This document shows positions 1 to 4,568 of a stretch of 7,301 bases of DNA, piece after piece (positions within the stretch are counted from its first letter, which is position 1; each line of letters begins with the position of its first letter). Source of the stretch: Spirochaetota bacterium (GTDB taxonomy: Bacteria > Spirochaetota > Spirochaetia > SZUA-6). The DNA is taken from NCBI GenBank assembly GCA_003641675.1, contig QNBI01000096.1:1-7301 (forward strand). The letters are read 5' to 3'. A model generated the notes under the pieces. It ran no database searches, was not told the origin of the DNA, and saw only the letters and a list, made by a program, of their open reading frames with translations. Made by a program: the position numbers and the translations under genes.

Positions 1-311
1 TATTTATTTAAATAGGAATAGCCAGCCTGTATTTTTCCTGTTACAGGGTGCTTATAGCCGCCGCGGTTTAAAATTGTAACTTTAAACCCGAATTCTGAAA
101 CTGCCTGGCTAAACTGATTAACAAAAACATTCTGCCCCCCTGTATCACGGAGACCGGGGATTACATCCCATTGATGAATACCGTGATTCGTTATCATTAA
201 AACGTGCTTACGTTTAGACTCCGCAAATTCCTTATGAAATAATTCTTTTCCCAATTTATCCAATGCCCCCTTTAACAATTTCTTATATGCTGCTACTAAA
301 AAGTCCTGCAA
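1..311 (-). CDS. GT4 glycosyltransferase, sucrose-phosphate-synthase-like (N-terminal part; runs off left edge)
   Basis: The open frame continues past the left edge, so only the first ~100 residues are visible. They contain HVLMITNHGIHQW, then VIPGLRDTGGQNVFVNQF and TILNRGGYKHPVTG. This is the first Rossmann strand and nucleotide-sugar-binding loop of GT4 enzymes; the DTGGQxVxV signature is typical of sucrose synthases and sucrose-phosphate synthases. By family, it should transfer a sugar from an NDP-sugar in the cytoplasm, possibly to make a disaccharide or compatible solute; the substrate is not decidable here. The start is uncertain. The frame opens after a TAA at 335-333 and has no ATG before 197, which would remove a plausible amphipathic N-terminal helix (LQDFLVAAYKKLLKGAL). 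I chose TTG at 311, which has no clear Shine-Dalgarno. An out-of-frame ATG at 331 would join the frame if the T-run in GACTTTTTAG had one more T, so a 5' frameshift is possible. Expression is probably under the LacI-type repressor encoded upstream. Confidence 0.8.
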   Translation of the reverse strand, partial: MQDFLVAAYKKLLKGALDKLGKELFHKEFAESKRKHVLMITNHGIHQWDVIPGLRDTGGQNVFVNQFSQAVSEFGFKVTILNRGGYKHPVTGKIQAGYSYLNK

Positions 312-362
312 GCTATGGCTATATGCACCATTTTAAATATCAATACATCTCTACCCAAGTAA

Positions 363-376
363 TGGAAACGTTTCCA
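363..376. promoter_or_regulatory. LacI-family operator, perfect 14-bp palindrome
   Basis: TGGAAACGTTTCCA is a perfect inverted repeat with the central CG step that LacI-family hinge helices intercalate. It begins about 3 bases after the predicted transcription start (~379) of the glycosyltransferase promoter, a classical position for repression. The only regulator in the window is a LacI-family protein encoded just upstream on the same strand, so it is the obvious candidate ligand-responsive repressor for this site. Confidence 0.82.
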
Positions 377-385
377 CTCGTGTAT

Positions 386-414
386 ATTCTATACTACAAC
401 CAATAGCATGTCAA
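386..414 (-). promoter_or_regulatory. Sigma-70-type promoter of the glycosyltransferase gene
   Basis: Reading the minus strand, TTGACA (414-409) is followed after exactly 17 bases by TAGAAT (391-386). This is a near-consensus housekeeping promoter. Transcription should start near 379, giving a leader of about 70 nt before the glycosyltransferase frame. It lies downstream of the repressor gene and in the same direction. Confidence 0.8.
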
Positions 415-497
415 CAAAAAAATAATAGTTAGAAAAATATTTACAGAATGATTACTTCTACAGGTCTGCAGGAGACACAGAACTCATACAAGACGTG

Positions 498-1463
498 TCA
501 GCTCCCACGGTCTATAAGTTCCGGTTTAAGGCATTTATATACCGGTCTACTCTCATGTATAGATTTCTCACTCTTTAATATTTCGACAATTGTCTGTGCA
601 CCGAGCTTGCCGAGCGTATGGGCATTCTGCCGGACTGTAGACAGGTCTAAAAAACCTGCAGCTTCTATATCATCGTATCCAATAATTCTAATTCCGCTCT
701 GCATTTCCCTTTTTGCCCTTAGCCCGCCAAGGGCAAGGTCGTCACTGTAGAAAAATATACCATCCGCTCTGCCGGCCTTTATTACTTTTTTTGTTAGCCT
801 ATAGGCAGCTTTTTCATCTGCTTCTATATACTCTTCTGCAAATAACTCAATTCTCTCTTCTGTGAGTTTATCCTTAAATCCTCTGAAACGTTCTTCCCGC
901 TGTACTGTTTTTGCCCTGTCCCCAACCAGCATAATATTCCTGCATTTTTTATCTATTAAATAACGGGCCGCAAGGCCGCCCCCTAAATGGTTGTTATAAA
1001 AAATAGAATTTTCATTTTTATCATGATAGTCCAGGTATACGAAATGAGCATTCTCACTTTTAAGCATTAGCTCTTCATCCTCTCTGAGCGGACCTAAAAG
1101 GACAAGCAGGCCGGAAAAATGGCTGTACCTGATATGTTCAAAGACCTCTTCCCTCTTTTTTCCTATATTAAAAACAAGCAGATTATAGCCGAATTCATTA
1201 AGTTTAGTGTATATGCCGGATACAATCTCCATGGAAAATCTGTGGGTTATTTTAGGGAGAACAATACCGATTGTAGATTGGGAGAACCTGCCCGTAACAA
1301 GCATTTTTGCTACTTTGTTCGGCCTGTAGTTTAATTCCCGCGCAATCTGCATAACTCGTTCTCTGGTTTCATTTTTAACCATAGGGCTTCCGTTAAGAAC
1401 CCGCGATACAGTGCCGACTCCGAATCCTGATTGTTTTGCAATATCTTTTATTGTTACAGCCAT
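498..1463 (-). CDS. LacI-family transcriptional regulator
   Basis: A 321-residue DNA-binding sugar-responsive regulator. The N-terminus (residues ~3-25, VTIKDIAKQSGFGVGTVSRVLNG) is the LacI helix-turn-helix. It is followed by the RERVMQIARELNYRPN segment and a hinge helix (NKVAKML) with the leucine that inserts into the central CpG of operators. Residues ~63-320 form a periplasmic-binding-protein-like effector domain: IGIVLP at its start, ADGIFFYSDDLALGGL and IRIIGYDDIEAAGFL in the second lobe. Length is slightly short for the family (about 330-340), but no domain is missing. The effector is probably a sugar or sugar derivative; the sequence does not say which. It ends ~84 bases before the -35 box of the glycosyltransferase gene, whose operator it probably binds. 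The start ATG has no Shine-Dalgarno and sits about 6 nt after a predicted transcription start. It may also be read through from the broken chemoreceptor-like gene 41 nt upstream. Confidence 0.95.
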   Translation of the reverse strand: MAVTIKDIAKQSGFGVGTVSRVLNGSPMVKNETRERVMQIARELNYRPNKVAKMLVTGRFSQSTIGIVLPKITHRFSMEIVSGIYTKLNEFGYNLLVFNIGKKREEVFEHIRYSHFSGLLVLLGPLREDEELMLKSENAHFVYLDYHDKNENSIFYNNHLGGGLAARYLIDKKCRNIMLVGDRAKTVQREERFRGFKDKLTEERIELFAEEYIEADEKAAYRLTKKVIKAGRADGIFFYSDDLALGGLRAKREMQSGIRIIGYDDIEAAGFLDLSTVRQNAHTLGKLGAQTIVEILKSEKSIHESRPVYKCLKPELIDRGS

Positions 1464-1475
1464 ATCATTAACTAA

Positions 1476-1504
1476 ATAATACTTGTTTTTGCCGCAAAAG
1501 TCAG
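1476..1504 (-). promoter_or_regulatory. Candidate promoter of the LacI-family gene
   Basis: On the minus strand CTGACT (1504-1499, four of six to TTGACA) is separated by 17 bases from TATTAT (1481-1476, five of six to TATAAT). Transcription would start near 1469, only about 6 nt before the ATG at 1463. That agrees with the lack of any Shine-Dalgarno sequence there. Confidence 0.5.
1487..1499. promoter_or_regulatory. Inverted repeat inside the lacI-type promoter, possible autoregulatory site
   Basis: TTTTGC and GCAAAA flank a single central base, forming a 13-bp inverted repeat between the -35 and -10 boxes of the predicted repressor promoter. A regulator bound here would block transcription. 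Its sequence differs from the TGGAAACGTTTCCA operator and its centre is odd-numbered, so binding by the same LacI-type protein is only a guess. Confidence 0.3.
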
Positions 1505-2086
1505 CTACCCTTCACTTACCTGAAATTTTGTTACTTCACTGTTCATTGTTCTTATTGTTTTTTTTAGGTTGTTGCTTTCATCCGAGACCCGTACTATAAC
1601 TTTAGTAATATCAGTAACGCCGAAATCTATCCCTTTTAGCAATTCAAGAATTTCTCCGGCCGGATAAATTGCGTACATCTGCCATGGACTCAACAATTTT
1701 ATCCACACCTTTCTGTATTTCACCGGAGCCCTCTTTAATTTCGATTTGAGTTTTATCCAGCGACGTCATAGCCTGGAGTATTTCCTTGCTGCCTTCGGAA
1801 AGTTCAAAGGCATTATCCGAGATTTTCTGCAATCCCTCTGCAATACTCTCCATTTCTTTAGAAACCATCTTAATCACATGCAGAATCGTAAACCTTGTTA
1901 TTAAAAATGCTGTTATTCCTACAGCAATACCTGCGGGAATGGAACCTATAATAAACAGCTGCTGTAAACTGCTACTTTTATAAACTACAAAAAAATGTGC
2001 ATAGAAGGGAAATATAATACCCACGATAATACCGAATCCTATAGAGAGAAGAAAGTTAAGCCTTACAATATTTTTTTAGGGCCCAT
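1505..2086 (-). pseudogene. Broken chemoreceptor-like membrane protein (methyl-accepting type, truncated and frameshifted)
   Basis: An AAGGAG ribosome-binding site (2102-2097) lies 10 nt before ATG 2086, a normal start. The frame breaks in an A7 tract (2077-2071); one more A would read MGPKKNIVRLNFLLSIGFG and continue. The next part has two hydrophobic spans (about VRLNFLLSIGFGIIVGIIF and LFIIGSIPAGIAVGITAFLI), then a coiled coil (ISDNAFELSEGSKEIL, IKEGSGEIQKGVDKIVESM). A second break is a CCGG tandem duplication at 1656-1663. Removing one copy joins DVRNLSG to EILELLKGIDFG and runs to the tail VTKFQVSEG. Repaired length would be about 193 residues. The coiled coil resembles the C-terminal arm of spirochaetal methyl-accepting chemotaxis proteins, but the conserved CheA/CheW-contacting hairpin tip and any sensor domain are absent. 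An internal deletion probably occurred as well. The two frame changes cancel, so the tail is back in the starting frame. Probably non-functional. Confidence 0.78.
1656..1663. repeat. Tandem CCGG-CCGG duplication that shifts the chemoreceptor-like frame
   Basis: Two adjacent CCGG copies form CCGGCCGG. Collapsing them to one removes 4 bases and joins the two chemoreceptor-like reading frames into a sequence typical of the family (NLSGEILELLKGID). This explains the second frameshift as a small tandem duplication. Confidence 0.65.
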
Positions 2087-2120
2087 TAATGGCTATCTCC
2101 TTTTATCCAACTTTTCATTA

Positions 2121-2149
2121 TTTATCTGCTACATTCTCTAAATTGTCAA
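2121..2149 (-). promoter_or_regulatory. Promoter of the chemoreceptor-like pseudogene
   Basis: On the minus strand a perfect TTGACA (2149-2144) is followed after 17 bases by GATAAA (2126-2121, four of six). Transcription would start near 2114, ahead of the AAGGAG at 2102-2097. It lies back to back with the plus-strand promoter of the DUF72 gene, with only a few bases between the -35 box and that gene's extended -10. It may still be active and supply transcripts to the downstream repressor gene. Confidence 0.6.
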
Positions 2150-2154
2150 CATAA

Positions 2155-2163
2155 TGGTATAAT
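2155..2163 (+). promoter_or_regulatory. Extended -10 promoter of the DUF72 gene (leaderless)
   Basis: TGGTATAAT is an extended -10 (TGn plus a perfect TATAAT at 2158-2163). No good -35 is present at the right distance (TTCTCT around 2134-2139), as is common with extended -10 promoters. A start 7 bases after the hexamer falls at 2170, the A of the DUF72 start codon, so the transcript should lack a leader. Confidence 0.7.
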
Positions 2164-2169
2164 AGATTT

Positions 2170-2928
2170 ATGATAAACATAGGAACATCGGGCTGGAGCT
2201 ATAAACACTGGAAAGGCGTGTTTTATCCTGAAAAACTGCCTCAAAAAAAGTGGCTTGAGTACTATGCAGAACATTTTAATACGGTGGAAGTAAACAGCTC
2301 TTTCTACCATATCCCAAAAGAAACCGTTACGGACGGCTGGGGCAGAAGGACGCCGGGAAATTTCTGTTTTTCCATTAAAATGAGCAGGCTGGTTTCTCAT
2401 ATACATAGGCTTAAAAACTGCAAAGAAACACTAGAATGGTTCTTTAGAAACACCGCCCCGCTTGCCGTAAAAACATATGTATATTTAATCCAGCTCCCGC
2501 CCTCCTTCTGCCCCGGAAATGAGGTTCTTGCTGCTTTTCTAAAAGAGCTAAAAGAAACCGCCTCGACACAGCTGCCGCAGCTCTATAAAACCAGGTTTGC
2601 CTTTGAATTCAGAAATCCTCAATGCTATAATCCTGCCACTGCGGAAATATTAAAGAATAATTCTATAGCGTTCTGCTTTCATGACTTTAGTGAAGCCGGT
2701 ACGGATTCCATGGAGAAATTTATAACTTCCGGTTTTATCTATATCCGCTTTCACGGTTACGGAAATAGATATGGCGGCTCATATCCGGATACTGTTTTAA
2801 AAGACTGGGCATTAAAAATAGTGGACTGGGAAGCTAAGGGATTTGATGTTTATACGTATTTCAACAACGATGCAGAAGGATTTGCAGTGCAGAATGCACT
2901 AACGCTTAAAAGTTATATAGGGACTTAA
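2170..2928 (+). CDS. DUF72 (YecE-like) family protein
   Basis: A 252-residue, full-length DUF72 protein, a TIM-barrel-like family of unestablished biochemical role. Family hallmarks are all present: IGTSGWSYKHW at residues 4-14, FNTVEVNSSFY at 36-46, FAFEFRNPQCY in the middle, the YIRFHGYGNRYGG segment, and a C-terminal YTYFNNDAEGFAVQNA. The start ATG gives the usual N-terminus for the family (M-x-x-IGTSGW). There is no signal peptide, so it should be cytoplasmic. No Shine-Dalgarno precedes the ATG, and a TATAAT ends 6 bases upstream, so the mRNA is probably leaderless. The gene appears to stand alone: divergent from the chemoreceptor-like pseudogene, and with a separate promoter for the next gene 69 nt downstream. 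Function cannot be told from context. Confidence 0.95.
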   Translation: MINIGTSGWSYKHWKGVFYPEKLPQKKWLEYYAEHFNTVEVNSSFYHIPKETVTDGWGRRTPGNFCFSIKMSRLVSHIHRLKNCKETLEWFFRNTAPLAVKTYVYLIQLPPSFCPGNEVLAAFLKELKETASTQLPQLYKTRFAFEFRNPQCYNPATAEILKNNSIAFCFHDFSEAGTDSMEKFITSGFIYIRFHGYGNRYGGSYPDTVLKDWALKIVDWEAKGFDVYTYFNNDAEGFAVQNALTLKSYIGT

Positions 2929-2961
2929 AGTCCTGCCCGTATTCGAAATTCATTTGCGGGC

Positions 2962-2990
2962 TCGAACGACAGGCAGAATTAGTTTACAAT
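2962..2990 (+). promoter_or_regulatory. Candidate promoter of the LicA-like kinase gene (leaderless)
   Basis: TACAAT (2985-2990) is a five-of-six -10 box. At 17 bases spacing lies a poor -35, TCGAAC (2962-2967). Transcription starting 7 bases past the -10 begins at 2997, the G of the GTG start codon. The spacing matches the DUF72 gene upstream. Confidence 0.5.
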
Positions 2991-2996
2991 ACGAAT

Positions 2997-3971
2997 GTGA
3001 AACAGGCAAACAAGGTGAGTATCAGACTAAATACTAAAAAGGTTTCTCTTGACCCGGAAACAGGCTTAACAAGAAAACGTTTCTTAGAATCTATGCCCGA
3101 GTGGGCGGACTGCAATAGTATAATAATCTCCGTATTAAAAGGTGGAATTACGAACAGACTGTACAGGGTGCAGTCGGAGAAGGGCGATCTCGCCGTTAGA
3201 ATATACGGAGACAAAACGGAGATGTTTATAGACAGAGACAACGAGGCGGATGCAATCGGGAAAATGGCGTGTTTGGGAGTATCTCCTAAACTTGTAAAAT
3301 ATTTGCCGGCTGAAAAAATCACAATTGTAGATTTTATTACAGGCGGCTATACTTTAACAAACAGCGACTTTCTTAAAGAGGAATTAGCAGAAAAGGCAAT
3401 AGATGCTGTCCGGGCAATTCACCAAAGTGGTTCGGTATTTAAGAGAATTTTTAACCCCATGAATGGAATAGAAAAAATGAATGCTATTTTAGCAGAGATA
3501 GGGGCGTCCTATCCGGAATTTGATATAAAGGGCACCCTATCCAGGCTTCGTGGACTTTCCGCAGCTATAGGTATTAAGGAAGGCCAATACACCCCGTGCC
3601 ATAACGACCTTCTTGCCGATAACTTTATATTGTCTCCGGCCGGCGATATACAGCTCATAGACTGGGAATACGCAGGAATGGCTCCGAAATATTACGATAT
3701 AGCCGATATGTTTCAGGAGATTCTCGCCCCGGAAAAAACAGAAAAGGCATTAATAAAATACTACTGTGAAGATTGTGAGCTTGCGGAACATACAAGGATG
3801 ATTAATCTTTTTAAACCCTTTCCCGATATTTTCTGGTTTTTATGGAGTATGGTTCAGAACAGAGTTTCAAAGATTAATTTTGATTTTTATAGCTACGGCA
3901 AAATTAAATACAATAATGCCCTTAAGAACCTTAAAGGCTTAAAAGAAATGTACGGCATAGTCAAGAATTAG
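2997..3971 (+). CDS. Choline/ethanolamine kinase-like phosphotransferase (LicA type)
   Basis: A 324-residue small-molecule kinase of the choline kinase/aminoglycoside phosphotransferase fold. A glycine-rich loop lies at ~47-56 (LKGGITNRLYRV), followed by LAVRIYG with R68 as in choline kinases. The catalytic loop is CHNDLLADNFI, with D204 as base and N209 for metal binding. The magnesium-binding segment is LIDWEYAGMAPKYYDIADMF, with D222. WEYAG after the aspartate is typical of choline and ethanolamine kinases, including LicA. By family it would phosphorylate choline, ethanolamine or a similar alcohol with ATP for phospholipid or surface decoration. The substrate is inferred, and no cytidylyltransferase partner is in the window. 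The start GTG 2997 has no Shine-Dalgarno but a well-placed -10; a second in-frame GTG at 3015 is possible. There are no tandem tetranucleotide repeats, so the phase variation known for Haemophilus licA is not expected. Confidence 0.85.
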   Translation: MKQANKVSIRLNTKKVSLDPETGLTRKRFLESMPEWADCNSIIISVLKGGITNRLYRVQSEKGDLAVRIYGDKTEMFIDRDNEADAIGKMACLGVSPKLVKYLPAEKITIVDFITGGYTLTNSDFLKEELAEKAIDAVRAIHQSGSVFKRIFNPMNGIEKMNAILAEIGASYPEFDIKGTLSRLRGLSAAIGIKEGQYTPCHNDLLADNFILSPAGDIQLIDWEYAGMAPKYYDIADMFQEILAPEKTEKALIKYYCEDCELAEHTRMINLFKPFPDIFWFLWSMVQNRVSKINFDFYSYGKIKYNNALKNLKGLKEMYGIVKN

Positions 3972-4436
3972 TTACGGCAGAACCAGCGGAGGAAAGGAAT
4001 GGAAAAAACAGGCAGGGCTGGATGCCGCAATTGTTACACTTATATCTACAGATCCCAAAGTTCATGATAGCTTTACCCATAAAAACAGTTCCTGGGATAT
4101 GACGATACGCGGCATCCGGAACCTACAGGAAGCATCGATTAAAGTCTATACATTTACGGCAATTCATAAAAAAATGCACACGATATAGAAAATATTTACA
4201 ACTTTGTTATTAAAAAATTAAAAGCTCACGCATTGTTCTATCAGTATATCCCGCAGGTTAAAAATGATCCTCTTGTTAAGGCATGCTCGCTTGCCTCTGT
4301 ATGCGGCGGCGGCTGCCGCGCAGGCAATAGTTCAATGTTCAGAAGCTACCTGAAAAGTGATTTTAGATGCTTTGGACCGTATAAAGAACCTATAAGCAAA
4401 GAAAATGTAACAGAACTAACCCCCTGTTTCTTTTAG
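3961..4436 (+). pseudogene. Remnant of a radical-SAM/SPASM-domain protein
   Basis: Two frames hold pieces of one decayed gene. The first (to a TAG at 4186-4188) reads GGKEWKKQAGLDAAIVTLI, then DPKVHDSFTHKNSSWDMTI and RGIRNLQEASIKVYTFTAIHK, a mid-barrel radical-SAM segment. The frame breaks in an A7 tract (4168-4174); an eighth A would continue as KKNAHDIENIYNFVIKKLKA, the expected next part. The second piece then jumps to a SPASM-type C-terminus: CSLASVCGGGCRAG followed by RCFGP, with cysteine codons at 4284, 4302, 4314 and 4368, ending at TAG 4434-4436. The N-terminal CxxxCxxC cluster motif is missing, and so is roughly a hundred residues between the two pieces. There is no start codon context or promoter. 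The TTG-started piece at 4233-4436 alone should not be annotated as a gene. Radical-SAM/SPASM proteins often modify peptides or mature enzymes; the original substrate is unknown. Confidence 0.8.
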
Positions 4437-4512
4437 ATACCACAACAGATTAGTCCAGAAATCCCAATTGAATGTTTTCTATTGTTTTTGCACGTTTATT
4501 CTATAAATTTGC

Positions 4513-4541
4513 TTGCAATTGTTTATAAAGCACCGTATTAT
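4513..4541 (+). promoter_or_regulatory. Promoter of the glycerol-3-phosphate-dehydrogenase-like operon
   Basis: TTGCAA (4513-4518) and TATTAT (4536-4541) are separated by 17 bases. Transcription should start near 4548, directly before the AGAAAGGA ribosome-binding site, giving a short leader of about 21 nt. No obvious operator palindrome is seen, so regulation is not evident. Confidence 0.6.
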
Positions 4542-4550
4542 AGGGCATAT

Positions 4551-4558
4551 AGAAAGGA
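4551..4558 (+). promoter_or_regulatory. Ribosome-binding site that fixes the GlpA-like start
   Basis: AGAAAGGA lies 10 bases before ATG 4569. It supports that start over an in-frame upstream ATG at 4482, which would add 29 residues ahead of the FAD-binding strand and overlap the promoter. Confidence 0.75.
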
Positions 4559-4568
4559 TTTAAATTTG

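Noticed and set aside
420..497. Intrinsic terminator after the lacI-type gene
   Set aside because: There is a T-rich stretch on the minus strand and a short GTCT/AGAC pairing, but no stable stem directly before the T-run.
1505..2024. Two separate small proteins of 126 and 72 residues
   Set aside because: The frames overlap and join into one chemoreceptor-like sequence when the CCGG duplication is collapsed, so they are parts of one broken gene.
2929..2976. Possible terminator or switch: GCCCG/CGGGC (2935-2939 with 2957-2961) competing with CTGCC/GGCAG (2933-2937 with 2972-2976)
   Set aside because: The stems are only 5 bp with long loops and no T-run follows. Mutually exclusive pairing is suggestive, but it is too weak to call a terminator or riboswitch.
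4233..4436. Small 67-residue cysteine-rich protein starting at TTG
   Set aside because: The cysteine pattern is a SPASM C-terminus, and the open frame continues upstream into radical-SAM sequence across a frameshift. It is a pseudogene fragment, not a small protein or peptide.
4482..4568. 29-residue N-terminal extension of the GlpA-like protein
   Set aside because: It covers the predicted -35/-10 region and the ribosome-binding site, and family members start at the FAD-binding strand.
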